Below, one piece after another: positions 9,368 to 18,001 of a DNA stretch of 64,000 nucleotides. Both the position numbers and the translations under genes were made by a program. Source of the stretch: Bacteroidetes bacterium GWB2_32_14 (lineage in GTDB: Bacteria; Bacteroidota; Bacteroidia; Bacteroidales; UBA12077); assembly GCA_001768235.1 (NCBI GenBank), contig MENK01000026.1, forward strand, positions 1-64,000, written 5' to 3'. Below the pieces are notes generated by a model that was not told the DNA's origin, ran no database searches, and saw only the letters and a list, made by a program, of their open reading frames with translations. Each line of letters starts with the position of its first letter. Position 1 is the stretch's first letter.

Positions 9368-10522
9368 TTAGTTATTTAAAATTTTAAATGCTTCGTTTAA
9401 AGGAATTTGTTTACCCGATTTATCGATAGCTATAATAAAAGCATCGGGGAACTTTTCTTCAAGTTGTTTTTTATACTCCAGAATGTCATTGTATGAATTA
9501 AATGATCCGGATGTATATTTATATGTATCGTCAAATTTGAGTTCTTCAATGGGGGATACTCCTTTAAAAAAAGGTGAATTGATATCAATTGGGTTTTTTG
9601 ATGATGAAAGCTGAACCTTGAATGATACAATGCTATCGTTGATTGTTGAATCTGAAACAGAATTATTCAATTTGTCTGATTCAATTTTAGTTGCAAATTG
9701 GCTTTTTTCTTCAATAACTTGTTTATACTCTTTAAATGCCCTGAATATTGCCGATGCAATATAATCTTGTCCTTCGTCGCTCATTAGAAATTTCTCTTCG
9801 TTTGGGTTCGAGAGAAACCCTGCTTCAACAAGTACACTGGGCATAGTTGTTTTCCATAATACCAAAAACCCTGCTTGTTTTACCCCCCTGCTTTTTCGAA
9901 GTGCACGTGTTTCGAACTGATTCTGTATAAACGAAGCATAATTCAGACTTTGTTCCAAAAAGGTATTCTGGAGAAAAGTAAATATAATATACGATTCGGA
10001 AGAATTGGGATCGAAGCCTTCGTATTTAGTCGAATAATCTTCCTCGTACAAAATAGCTGAGTTTTCTATCTTGGCTACTTCCAAATTTCCATTGGTTACA
10101 TGCAAACCCATCGCGTAGGTTTCGGTACCATATGCTTCAGTATTTTTATTGCTGTTTAAGTGAATAGATATAAATAAATTGGCTTTATTTTTATTTGCTA
10201 TATCAGCTCTTTCATCTAAAGGTACAAATACATCCGTTTTTCTTGTATAAATAAGATTCACTTCGGGGAGGTTTTCTTCAATAAGTTTACCTAATTTTAA
10301 GGAAATAGAAAGTGCAATATCTTTTTCCTTGGAGTGTTTACCCGGGGCTCCTTCATCTTTACCACCATGACCCGGATCAATGACCAGTGTTTTTAATACA
10401 TAATGTTCCCCGTTTTGACCGTATATAACTGAATTTGAGTAGATAAGAAATAATCCTAACAAACAGAAAATAAATTGGTATTTTTTTTGTTTATAAAAAA
10501 TCGATATAAAATACATCTTCAT
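9368..10522 (-). CDS. N-acetylmuramoyl-L-alanine amidase (Amidase_3)
   Basis: 384 residues. An N-terminal signal or anchor helix (about 15-34) precedes a zinc amidase domain (about 44-255). Zinc and catalytic residues are visible: His52 in DPGHGG, Glu66 in KEKDIAL, His121 in SIHLNS and Glu233 in VEAGFLSN. The enzyme cleaves the amide bond between muramic acid and the stem peptide and is used in daughter-cell separation. The C-terminal 100 residues contain a region that looks like a SPOR-type domain (VQLSSSKNPID, then a conserved YTSGSF segment), which would target denuded glycan at the septum. Cotranscribed with the MCE gene. Confidence 0.88.
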   Translation of the reverse strand: MKMYFISIFYKQKKYQFIFCLLGLFLIYSNSVIYGQNGEHYVLKTLVIDPGHGGKDEGAPGKHSKEKDIALSISLKLGKLIEENLPEVNLIYTRKTDVFVPLDERADIANKNKANLFISIHLNSNKNTEAYGTETYAMGLHVTNGNLEVAKIENSAILYEEDYSTKYEGFDPNSSESYIIFTFLQNTFLEQSLNYASFIQNQFETRALRKSRGVKQAGFLVLWKTTMPSVLVEAGFLSNPNEEKFLMSDEGQDYIASAIFRAFKEYKQVIEEKSQFATKIESDKLNNSVSDSTINDSIVSFKVQLSSSKNPIDINSPFFKGVSPIEELKFDDTYKYTSGSFNSYNDILEYKKQLEEKFPDAFIIAIDKSGKQIPLNEAFKILNN

Positions 10523-10575
10523 TTATAATGTGTATAATATTTTAGTTAGTTTTGAAGCTTTAAAAAAAGAATCAA

Positions 10576-13281
10576 TTGCACAAAAATAACATAATAAAAT
10601 TGTTTTTTGAATTAAGAAAACTTGTTTTTTCAACTATACTGTTTATCGCATTTCCGGCATTTTTATATTCACAAACAAACCCAAATGTAAGGAAAATAGA
10701 TAAGGATATTGAAATAATCCCGACAGATACAACAATTGTACCAATAGAAACTTCAACCGATTCGATTAACCAAAACGAGAACTCGAACCTGATTGATACC
10801 AAAGTCGTTTATTCTGCTACTGATTCCATTGTACTTTCACGCGATTCAAAAAAAGTATATTTATATAAAAAGGCTAAAATTGAATATGGTGATATTATTC
10901 TTGAATCTGATTATATTGAATATGACCAGGAAAACAATGTCGTATTTGCCAGCGGAGTTGAAGATAGTTTGGGAAACTTAACAGGGAAACCTGTATTTAC
11001 TGAAAAAGGTGATAAGTTCGATGCTAAAACCATAAAATACAATTTCAAAACCAAAAAAGGATATATTGAAGAAGTATTTACAGAAGAAGAAGATGGCTAC
11101 TTACATAGCCAGATAACTAAAAAACTGGAAAACAACGATTTTTTAATGAAAAATGGGAAATATACCACCTGCGATAATCCTGAACACCCACATTTTTATT
11201 TGTCAATGACAAAAGCAAAGGTAATTCCTGGTGATAAAATCGTTTCAGGCTATTCGTATTTGGTTCTCGAAGATCTCCCTTTAAAATTTATTTTTGTTCC
11301 GTTTGGTTATTTCCCAAGCCAGAAAGAGCAGTCATCCGGATTAATTATTCCAAAATATGGAGAAGAAACCCGAAGAGGCTTCTTTTTGCAGGACGGAGGT
11401 TATTATTTTGGTATAAGCGATAAAATGGATTTAGCCATTACAGCCGATATTTTTTCTAAAGGCTCCTGGGGAGGCGATTTAAATTATCGTTTTGTTAAAC
11501 GGTACAAGTTTAATAGTAATCTGAGTCTCGGTTACAAGGAATTTGTAAAAAGTGAAAAAGGGTTATCCGATTATTTAAAATCAAAAGATTTACAAATCAG
11601 ATGGACTCATAGCCAGGATCCAAAAGCAAATCCAAATTCAAAATTCAGTGCCAGCGTTAATTATAGTACTACAACATACGATCAATATAATAGTAAAACA
11701 TTAGAAGATTTAAATACCAATACGAAAAGTTCGAGTGTTTCATATAGCAAATCGTGGCCGGGTTCGCCCTTTCGCTTTAGTGCCGATTTACGCCATTCAC
11801 AAAACACACAGACCAAGAACGTGGATTTAACTTTCCCTGTTTTAACTTTTAATATGGACAGGAAATATCCATTTCGCAGGAAAAATGCTTCTGGCGATCT
11901 AAAATGGTACGAAGATATTGAGATTAGCTATAAATCTAAATTAGAAAACAGGCTCAGCACACCCGATTCTCTTTTTCTTGTTGATACCAAATGGTCCGAT
12001 TTTGAAAATGGGTTTCAACATACAATCCCATTAAATACAAACATTAAAATTTTAAAATATTTTAACTTATCGCCCCAGGTTGAATATACCGGTATTTTAT
12101 ACCCCAATTATATAAACAGGTATTATGATTACAATTATTATAACGAATCGACTAAAAAATATGGAGCTGTAATAACCGATACTATTCAGGAAATTAAGTA
12201 TGCTCAAATCGTAACACCATCGGTTTCGTTAAGTGTGGGGCCAAATATTTACGGGATGTATGCATTTAAAAATCCGGAAGCAAAGATTGTAGCAATCCGC
12301 CATGTGTTAACACCTTCTGTAAGTATCTCGTACAGGCCTGATTTAGGGAATATGGTAAATCAATATTATGGTTCTTATGAAACGTATTCGAATGGTGAAT
12401 TTAAAACAGTTGAATATTCAAAATTCGAAAATGGATTGTACAGATTACCTGCGGCCCCAGGGGAATCAAGTGTAATCTCGTTTGGGTTGAATAATAATCT
12501 CGAAATGAAAGTTCGTTCCGATAAAGATACGGTAACTGGTACACGAAAAATAAAGCTAATTGATGGCTTAAAGTTATCTGCAAGTTATAATGTATTTGCC
12601 GATTCTTTAAACTGGAGCCCGATAGGTGTTAGCGGCCGAACAACTCTTTTTAAAGACAAAGTAAATATTAATATTAGTGCTACTGTAGATCCTTATGCTA
12701 TTGATTCACTTGGTGTTACTTATAATGAATTTCACTGGAATGTTTCTGATGATAAGTTCTTTGGCAGAATTGGACGTTTGGAAAGTTTCAGGTTATCTGT
12801 CGATTTTAGGTTAAATTCTGAAAAAGGCAGCGAAACGGGTGAAAATAAAGGCCCAAATAATGAATCAGGAACGGAAATAAGCGATGATAGAGATTTAGAA
12901 CAATCAATACAGCAACATCAGCAGCAATTTGTTGGCTATGTCGATTTTGATGTACCCTGGGATTTAAGTGTAAATTATAATTACAACTACTCTAAACCCA
13001 AATTTGAAAAGACAATAACACAAACAATAGGTATTTCAGGGAATTTGAGCTTAACCAAAAATTGGAAAATAAGTTTTAGGACAAATTATGATATTACAAA
13101 TAAAGAGTTATCATCAACATCAATAAATATACATCGCGACTTGCATTGCTGGGAAATGAGTTTGGGATGGATACCTGTAGGGAGAATGCAAAGCTATAAT
13201 TTCCAGATTAATGTAAAATCTTCTACGCTAAGAGATCTTTTAAAACTACCTAAAAAACGAAGCTGGCAGGAAAACCTGTAG
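10576..13281 (+). CDS. lptD: LPS-assembly protein LptD-like outer membrane protein
   Basis: 901 residues. A signal peptide (about 1-32, ending FLYSQ) precedes an OstA/LptA-like beta-jellyroll region (about 75-190) and a large beta-barrel (about 210-900) with many alternating aromatic strands. It should insert lipopolysaccharide into the outer leaflet with LptE. The only in-frame start that leaves a signal peptide is TTG at 10576: an in-frame stop sits at 10561 and the next ATG is far inside the protein. Only about 53 bases separate it from the divergent amidase gene. It abuts pabA with no bases between the stop codons. Confidence 0.85.
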   Translation: MHKNNIIKLFFELRKLVFSTILFIAFPAFLYSQTNPNVRKIDKDIEIIPTDTTIVPIETSTDSINQNENSNLIDTKVVYSATDSIVLSRDSKKVYLYKKAKIEYGDIILESDYIEYDQENNVVFASGVEDSLGNLTGKPVFTEKGDKFDAKTIKYNFKTKKGYIEEVFTEEEDGYLHSQITKKLENNDFLMKNGKYTTCDNPEHPHFYLSMTKAKVIPGDKIVSGYSYLVLEDLPLKFIFVPFGYFPSQKEQSSGLIIPKYGEETRRGFFLQDGGYYFGISDKMDLAITADIFSKGSWGGDLNYRFVKRYKFNSNLSLGYKEFVKSEKGLSDYLKSKDLQIRWTHSQDPKANPNSKFSASVNYSTTTYDQYNSKTLEDLNTNTKSSSVSYSKSWPGSPFRFSADLRHSQNTQTKNVDLTFPVLTFNMDRKYPFRRKNASGDLKWYEDIEISYKSKLENRLSTPDSLFLVDTKWSDFENGFQHTIPLNTNIKILKYFNLSPQVEYTGILYPNYINRYYDYNYYNESTKKYGAVITDTIQEIKYAQIVTPSVSLSVGPNIYGMYAFKNPEAKIVAIRHVLTPSVSISYRPDLGNMVNQYYGSYETYSNGEFKTVEYSKFENGLYRLPAAPGESSVISFGLNNNLEMKVRSDKDTVTGTRKIKLIDGLKLSASYNVFADSLNWSPIGVSGRTTLFKDKVNINISATVDPYAIDSLGVTYNEFHWNVSDDKFFGRIGRLESFRLSVDFRLNSEKGSETGENKGPNNESGTEISDDRDLEQSIQQHQQQFVGYVDFDVPWDLSVNYNYNYSKPKFEKTITQTIGISGNLSLTKNWKISFRTNYDITNKELSSTSINIHRDLHCWEMSLGWIPVGRMQSYNFQINVKSSTLRDLLKLPKKRSWQENL

Positions 13282-13845
13282 TTAATGTTCAATCCAGTTT
13301 TTCAGGATTTGAACTCCCTGTTTTGTCATAACAGATTCAGGATGATACTGAACACCCCTGATATCGAATATTTTATGTTTTAACGACATAATCTGATTGT
13401 TTTTGTCAATAGCGGTAACCTCTAATTCTTCGGGCAAATTATCCTGATTAACAACCCAGGAATGATATCTCCCCGAAACAAAGCTTCTTTCTATTCCTGA
13501 ATAAATATAATCATCAATAATAACACGTGTTTCTAAATCTCTTCCATGGGTTACATGGTTCATGTTTATTAAACCGGCTCCAAAATATTCAGCAATAGCC
13601 TGATGCCCAAGGCAAACTCCCAGAACAGTTTTTTTTGTTTTAAAAGTATCAAGTATTGAAAACATGATTTTTGAATCAGCAGGCAGCCCTGGCCCTGGAG
13701 AAAAAATAATTTTATCAAACGATTCTATTTCGTTAAGGTTAATATTGTTATTTCGTTTCACGATTACTTTTGATGCAAATTGCTCAACAATATGTACCAG
13801 GTTATATGTAAACGAATCGAAATTATCAACAATAAAAACTTTCAT
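13282..13845 (-). CDS. pabA: Aminodeoxychorismate/anthranilate synthase glutaminase subunit
   Basis: 187 residues, a class I glutamine amidotransferase. The catalytic triad is visible as Cys78 (GVCLGHQ) with His168 and Glu170 (QYHPES). N-terminal NFDSFTYNL and SPGPGLP are typical of the PabA/TrpG group. It supplies ammonia to chorismate-using PabB (folate) or TrpE (tryptophan). No trp or pabB gene is nearby, and a stand-alone copy is more often PabA, but sequence alone cannot separate the two or exclude a shared subunit. Its stop codon directly abuts that of lptD (convergent). Confidence 0.82.
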   Translation of the reverse strand: MKVFIVDNFDSFTYNLVHIVEQFASKVIVKRNNNINLNEIESFDKIIFSPGPGLPADSKIMFSILDTFKTKKTVLGVCLGHQAIAEYFGAGLINMNHVTHGRDLETRVIIDDYIYSGIERSFVSGRYHSWVVNQDNLPEELEVTAIDKNNQIMSLKHKIFDIRGVQYHPESVMTKQGVQILKNWIEH

Positions 13846-13877
13846 TTTAGTGATTTTTAAAGATGAGCAAATTACGT

Positions 13878-13885
13878 TATTTTTG
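13878..13885 (+). promoter_or_regulatory. Probable ridA promoter -7 element
   Basis: TATTTTTG matches the Bacteroidota -7 consensus TAnnTTTG. A TTTT (3 of 4 to TTTG) lies 19 bases upstream. The ridA start codon follows about 30 bases downstream. Confidence 0.5.
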
Positions 13886-13915
13886 TTGAACTAAATAAAA
13901 CTAAAAATACCTATT

Positions 13916-14290
13916 ATGAAAAAAGTTATTTATACTGAAAATGCGCCCAAAGCTATTGGCCCATATAGTCAGGCAATAGAAACCAATGGTACATTATATA
14001 TTTCAGGACAAATTCCAATTAATCCGGCAACCGGACAAATGCCCGAAGGAATAAAAGAACAAACCAAACAGGTAATGAAAAATATTGGAGCAATTCTCAA
14101 CGCAGCTGGTTATTCTTATTCAAATGTAGTAAAATCAACATGTTTATTAAGCGATATGAATAATTTTCAGGCTATGAACGAAATTTATGGCGAATATTAC
14201 AGGGAAAATCCACCGGCAAGAGCTGCATATGGTGTTGTTAAACTACCTTTAGGTGCTTTAATTGAGATTGAAACCATTGCAGTAAAATAA
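13916..14290 (+). CDS. ridA: Reactive intermediate/imine deaminase RidA
   Basis: 124 residues, the normal length for RidA. Active-site residues of the archetypal subgroup are present: Tyr17 in GPYSQA, Ser30 in YISGQIP, Arg102 in PPARAAYGV and Glu117. The trimeric enzyme hydrolyses 2-aminoacrylate and related enamines released by PLP enzymes. The usual Cys after the Arg is Ala104 here, a tolerated variation. Monocistronic: its own promoter candidate is upstream and a bidirectional terminator downstream. Confidence 0.93.
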   Translation: MKKVIYTENAPKAIGPYSQAIETNGTLYISGQIPINPATGQMPEGIKEQTKQVMKNIGAILNAAGYSYSNVVKSTCLLSDMNNFQAMNEIYGEYYRENPPARAAYGVVKLPLGALIEIETIAVK

Positions 14291-14310
14291 AAATTAATTG
14301 TAATGAAATA

Positions 14311-14343
14311 AAAAATGGCTGCCAGATATAGACAGCCATTTTT
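14311..14343. terminator. Bidirectional terminator between ridA and rplI
   Basis: An 11-bp stem (14311-14321 pairs with 14333-14343), A-rich on the 5' side and T-rich on the 3' side, lies between the convergent ridA and rplI genes. Confidence 0.85.
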
Positions 14344-14361
14344 ACTTTATAGTGAATTGAA

Positions 14362-14808
14362 TTATTCAGCAACAATCTCGATAGATACTTCTACTTTTAC
14401 TTCTTTATGAAGCTTAACAGTTACTTTGTGAGTTCCGACTTCTTTAATCTGATCTTCAGCAATCGTAATGTTTTTACGTTCGATGTCGAAACCTTTTTCC
14501 TTTAATGCTTCGGCAATTTGAATAGTATTTACCGATCCAAATATTTTACCTGTAGAACTAGTTTTAGCACCAATTTTGAGAGATACTTTTTCAAGTTTCT
14601 TAGCATTTTCAAGAGCTTCGTTTTTAATTTTTTCTTCTTTATGAGCTCTTTGCTTTAAGTTTTCTGTATGCATCTTTTTTGTTGATTCAGTTGCAACTAC
14701 AGCGTAACCTTTTGGTACAAGGTAATTTCTACCATAACCGTTTTTTACTTTAACGATATCGTTTGCATTGCCTAAGTTAGGCATATCTTGTTTTAATATT
14801 ACTTCCAT
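14362..14808 (-). CDS. rplI: 50S ribosomal protein L9
   Basis: 148 residues, full length. The N-terminal domain contains the family motif region GNANDIVKVKNGYGRNYLVPKG-like (16-37), followed by the long connecting helix and the C-terminal RNA-binding domain. Last gene of rpsF-rpsR-rplI. A strong Shine-Dalgarno GGAGGA sits 6 bases before the ATG, unusual for this phylum. Confidence 0.97.
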   Translation of the reverse strand: MEVILKQDMPNLGNANDIVKVKNGYGRNYLVPKGYAVVATESTKKMHTENLKQRAHKEEKIKNEALENAKKLEKVSLKIGAKTSSTGKIFGSVNTIQIAEALKEKGFDIERKNITIAEDQIKEVGTHKVTVKLHKEVKVEVSIEIVAE

Positions 14809-14814
14809 GGTTAT

Positions 14815-14820
14815 TCCTCC
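14815..14820 (-). promoter_or_regulatory. Strong Shine-Dalgarno of rplI
   Basis: Complement reads GGAGGA, then six bases, then the rplI ATG (14808). It lies in the short rpsR-rplI gap. The same GGAGGAATAAC context precedes rpsR. Confidence 0.8.
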
Positions 14821-14826
14821 AACTAG

Positions 14827-15096
14827 TTATTTTAACATATCGGTTACATATGGCAGCAAAGCAAGATGACGAGCTCTTTTTATAGCTTTAGCTACTTTTC
14901 TTTGGTATTTTAAAGATGTTCCTGTTAAACGACGTGGTAAAATTTTACCTTGCTCGTTAACGAATTTTTTTAAGAATTCAGGATCTTTATAGTCAATATA
15001 CCTGATTTTATTCTTTTTAAACCGGCAATATTTTTTCTTTTTTACCTCTACTGTTGGGGGAGTAAGATATCTGATTTCTGATTGATTCTGTGTCAT
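14827..15096 (-). CDS. rpsR: 30S ribosomal protein S18
   Basis: 89 residues. The conserved core [14 protein letters not shown] (34-47) and the basic stretch [20 protein letters not shown]-like (56-75) identify bS18. It binds as a heterodimer with bS6 on the platform, near the 3' end of 16S rRNA. Its Shine-Dalgarno is embedded in the last codons of rpsF, three bases upstream, so it is translationally close-coupled. Confidence 0.97.
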   Translation of the reverse strand: MTQNQSEIRYLTPPTVEVKKKKYCRFKKNKIRYIDYKDPEFLKKFVNEQGKILPRRLTGTSLKYQRKVAKAIKRARHLALLPYVTDMLK

Positions 15097-15098
15097 TG

Positions 15099-15446
15099 TT
15101 ATTCCTCCGCTTTAGTTTCTTTTTTACTTCTTTTCTTTACGCTATACTCAACTGCAAATTTATCCATCTTAAATGTTAAAAAACGGATAATTCGTTCGTC
15201 TCGACGATATTCAGTTTCCAACTTATTGATTAAATCGCCATTCGATTTAAATTCAATTAAATAATAGAAACCAGTCGATTTTTTTTGAATCGGATAAGCG
15301 AGTTTCTTCAATCCCCAATTTTCTTCGTGCACTAGTTCAGCTCCAAAATTAGCTATAATGCCTTTGAATTTTTCTACTGTTTCCTTCATCTGGGTATCAG
15401 ACAAAACGGGAGTTGTAATGAAAACAGTTTCGTAATGATTCATCAT
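15099..15446 (-). CDS. rpsF: 30S ribosomal protein S6
   Basis: 115 residues with the S6 ferredoxin-like fold landmarks: YETVFI near the N-terminus, [12 protein letters not shown] in the middle and [10 protein letters not shown] in the third strand region. First gene of the rpsF-rpsR-rplI operon. The annotated start is the first of two adjacent Met codons; the second (15443) gives the more usual MNHYETVF start. Unlike rpsR and rplI, no Shine-Dalgarno precedes it. Confidence 0.97.
   Translation of the reverse strand: MMNHYETVFITTPVLSDTQMKETVEKFKGIIANFGAELVHEENWGLKKLAYPIQKKSTGFYYLIEFKSNGDLINKLETEYRRDERIIRFLTFKMDKFAVEYSVKKRSKKETKAEE
15103..15108 (-). promoter_or_regulatory. Strong Shine-Dalgarno of rpsR within rpsF
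   Basis: Complement reads GGAGGA, six bases before the rpsR ATG (15096). It is formed by the final sense codons of rpsF (GAG GAA and flanking bases). Confidence 0.8.
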
Positions 15447-15630
15447 AACTTGTTATTTTTTAAATTAATTAATGAGCCGCAAAATTAATTTATTTTTTAT
15501 TCAATGCAAAATATTTGATAAGTAAATGATTCCAAAAGATATAATATAAAAGGATGAGTTATTAAACAGCAGTTAATAAATAAAATTTTATAGCTATTTA
15601 TTTGTTTCTATATTTATCCGTTGAAAATTG

Positions 15631-15638
15631 TAAATTTG
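15631..15638 (+). promoter_or_regulatory. Probable dnaX promoter -7 element
   Basis: TAAATTTG is an exact match to TAnnTTTG, 28 bases before the dnaX start codon. No good -33 TTTG at 19-base spacing was seen. Confidence 0.5.
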
Positions 15639-15666
15639 TATTTCCTAATTCGATTAATATAGCAAA

Positions 15667-17388
15667 ATGGAGAATTTCATAGTTTCTGCACGAAAATACA
15701 GGCCTGCGACTTTTAAAACTGTTGTAGGTCAAAATTCTATTACAACAACTTTAAAAAATGCAATAAAAAATAATTACTTGGCTCATGCCTATTTGTTTTG
15801 TGGCCCGAGAGGAGTAGGAAAAACAACCTGTGCCAGGATATTTGCCAAAACCATAAATTGTAAAAACTTAACCGAAACAGTTGAAGCATGTAACGAATGT
15901 GAATCGTGCAAAGCATTTGATTCAAACCGCTCATTTAATATTCATGAGCTGGATGCTGCTTCAAATAATTCAGTAGAAGATATCAGAAACCTGATTGACC
16001 AGGTAAGAATACCACCCCAGGTTGGGAAATACAGCATCTATATCATAGATGAAGTTCACATGTTATCGTCACAGGCATTTAATGCATTTTTAAAAACCCT
16101 CGAAGAACCACCTGCACATGCAATATTTATACTGGCTACTACAGAAAAACATAAAATTATTCCAACTATTTTGTCACGTTGCCAGATTTTCGATTTTAAC
16201 CGGATAAAAGTGGACGATACAGTTCAATACCTGGAACATATTGCAAAAAGCGAAAACATCAATTACGAAGTAGATGCTTTAAATATTATTGCTCAGAAAG
16301 CCGACGGTGCCATGCGTGATGCACTTTCTATTTTTGATCAGGTTGTCAGTTTCTCGGGAAGCAATATTACTTACCAAAAGGTTATTGAAAACCTCAATGT
16401 ACTTGATTATGAATATTATTTTAAACTTACTGATGCTTTCCTGAAAAATGATATCTCAACAGCCTTACTTACTTTTAACGAGATTCTTGATAAAGGCTTT
16501 GATGCACATCATTTTATATCAGGGTTAAGCGAACATTTTAGGAATTTACTGGTTTGCAAAGATGAAATTACACTTCAATTGCTCGAGGTAGGAGCAAACA
16601 TTCGCGAAAAATATAAGGAACAAACTAAAATTATATCTCCTGAATTCATATTTCAATCACTGGAAATATCCAATAAATTCGATTTTGGATACCGGACTAG
16701 CAGGAATAAAAGATTACATGTTGAGTTGGCACTTGTAGAGTTATGTAATATCACTCTCGAAAAAAAAAAATCTGATAGTGACAACATAACCGAATCACCT
16801 GAGATTAAAGAGAAGAAGAAAGAAGTTCCAAAAAAAGATTTAATAAAACCAGATGATACAGATAAATCAAAATCAGCAGGTACAGATAAACTAAATATTG
16901 ATATTGGTAAGCCAAAAAATATACCTTCATTTTCCATAAAGGATAAGCTTGCATCAAAAAAAACTGAAGAAGAAAATATTGAAAAAACTGAGGATTTAAA
17001 CCCTGAATTACTATCTCCCGTACCTGATAAGGATTTTTCTGAAATAGAATTGATTGATAAATGGCAGCAATTCTCAGAAAAACAAATCGATAAACCCCGT
17101 ATATATAATACGCTTACATTAAAAGATCCTAAACTTGAAGGAAAAAACATTGTAACTTTCGAGATTGATAATAAGCTTCAGGAAGAAAAAATAAATGAGA
17201 TTCGAAATGAACTTATTTATTTTTTGAAATCAGAATTGAATAATTCAACGATTGATTTAAAATTAATTATCACCGAATTACCTGATGAGACGAAGTTATA
17301 TACTGTGGAAGAAAAGTATAGACACATGCTTTCAAAAAACGAAGATTTGGGAAAATTAAAACAAGAGTTCAATCTCGACTTGGATTGA
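15667..17388 (+). CDS. dnaX: DNA polymerase III subunits gamma/tau
   Basis: 573 residues. The AAA+ clamp-loader ATPase has Walker A GPRGVGKTT (46-54), zinc-binding Cys65, Cys75, Cys78 and Cys81, DEVH (128-131) and the SRC motif (170-172). Domain III ends near residue 360. A lysine-, serine- and aspartate-rich linker follows (365-455), then a small C-terminal domain that in tau contacts polymerase alpha. Exactly at the end of domain III is an uninterrupted run of eleven A (16760-16770). Slippage by one base in either direction reaches a stop codon within one to seven codons (TGA 16773, TAA 16787), which would give a gamma-length product of about 370 residues. Confidence 0.96.
   Translation: MENFIVSARKYRPATFKTVVGQNSITTTLKNAIKNNYLAHAYLFCGPRGVGKTTCARIFAKTINCKNLTETVEACNECESCKAFDSNRSFNIHELDAASNNSVEDIRNLIDQVRIPPQVGKYSIYIIDEVHMLSSQAFNAFLKTLEEPPAHAIFILATTEKHKIIPTILSRCQIFDFNRIKVDDTVQYLEHIAKSENINYEVDALNIIAQKADGAMRDALSIFDQVVSFSGSNITYQKVIENLNVLDYEYYFKLTDAFLKNDISTALLTFNEILDKGFDAHHFISGLSEHFRNLLVCKDEITLQLLEVGANIREKYKEQTKIISPEFIFQSLEISNKFDFGYRTSRNKRLHVELALVELCNITLEKKKSDSDNITESPEIKEKKKEVPKKDLIKPDDTDKSKSAGTDKLNIDIGKPKNIPSFSIKDKLASKKTEEENIEKTEDLNPELLSPVPDKDFSEIELIDKWQQFSEKQIDKPRIYNTLTLKDPKLEGKNIVTFEIDNKLQEEKINEIRNELIYFLKSELNNSTIDLKLIITELPDETKLYTVEEKYRHMLSKNEDLGKLKQEFNLDLD
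16760..16770 (+). promoter_or_regulatory. A11 slippage tract in dnaX (candidate tau/gamma switch)
   Basis: Eleven consecutive A encode the junction E365-K366-K367-K368. Minus-one reading gives ATC then TGA (16773-16775). Plus-one reading reaches TAA at 16787-16789. The position at the end of the ATPase core matches the site where tau and gamma diverge in other bacteria. Actual slippage is inferred, not shown. Confidence 0.55.
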
Positions 17389-17457
17389 TTAAACAAAAAA
17401 TATTCATATTTGTTAGTATTCTAAATTTTAAATATAATTCACTTAAATTATACCACT

Positions 17458-17949
17458 ATGTTAAACAAGAAGATTGAAAAGATTTTAAACGAACAGATTG
17501 AAAAAGAGGGATATTCATCTAATTTATATCTTGCTATGGCATCCTGGGCTGAAAAAGAAGGCTATGCAGGTATAGCACAATGGCTTTATGCTCAGGCAGA
17601 TGAAGAACGCATGCATATGTTAAAATTTGTTACATTTATTAATGAACGTGGAGGTCATTCAATAGTTCCAGCATTTCAAAAACCTCCTGTAAAATTCGAA
17701 GGAATTAAAAAAATGTTTGAACAGGTGATGGAACATGAGCATTATATTACAAAATCAATCAATGATATTGTTGCATTAGTTATAAAAGAAAATGATTTTG
17801 CTACTCATAATTGGATTCAATGGTTTGTAACAGAACAAATGGAGGAAGAATCGAATGTACAGAGCATTCTTGATAAATTAAACTTATTAGGTGATAAGAA
17901 TTTATATCTGTTCGATCGTGATATTATGAGTTTACGTACAGCTGAATAA
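17458..17949 (+). CDS. ftnA: Non-heme ferritin
   Basis: 163 residues forming a four-helix bundle. The diiron ferroxidase residues fall at the same numbers as in E. coli FtnA: Glu17, Glu50, His53, Glu94 and Gln127. Extra carboxylates at Glu126, Glu129 and Glu130 match the third iron site. It oxidises Fe(II) and stores iron in a 24-subunit shell. No heme-ligand Met typical of bacterioferritin was identified. It stands alone with a strong terminator after it. Confidence 0.95.
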   Translation: MLNKKIEKILNEQIEKEGYSSNLYLAMASWAEKEGYAGIAQWLYAQADEERMHMLKFVTFINERGGHSIVPAFQKPPVKFEGIKKMFEQVMEHEHYITKSINDIVALVIKENDFATHNWIQWFVTEQMEEESNVQSILDKLNLLGDKNLYLFDRDIMSLRTAE

Positions 17950-17970
17950 TATATGATTTATATTATATAA

Positions 17971-18000
17971 AGAAAGCCCCGGATTAACCGGGGCTTTTCT
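17971..18000. terminator. Bidirectional terminator between ftnA and the T9SS gene
   Basis: A 9-bp GC-rich stem (AAGCCCCGG 17974-17982, CCGGGGCTT 17988-17996) is flanked by AGAAAG on the left and TTTTCT on the right. It lies between two convergent genes. Confidence 0.88.
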
Positions 18001-18001
18001 G

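Noticed and set aside
15447-15560. bS6:bS18-binding autoregulatory leader upstream of rpsF
   Set aside because: I looked for the hairpin with a bulged CCG expected in such leaders and did not find a convincing one in this AT-rich stretch.
16653-17150. 165-codon minus-strand frame inside dnaX
   Set aside because: Shadow of the lysine/serine-rich linker of DnaX; serine- and phenylalanine-rich translation with no domain.
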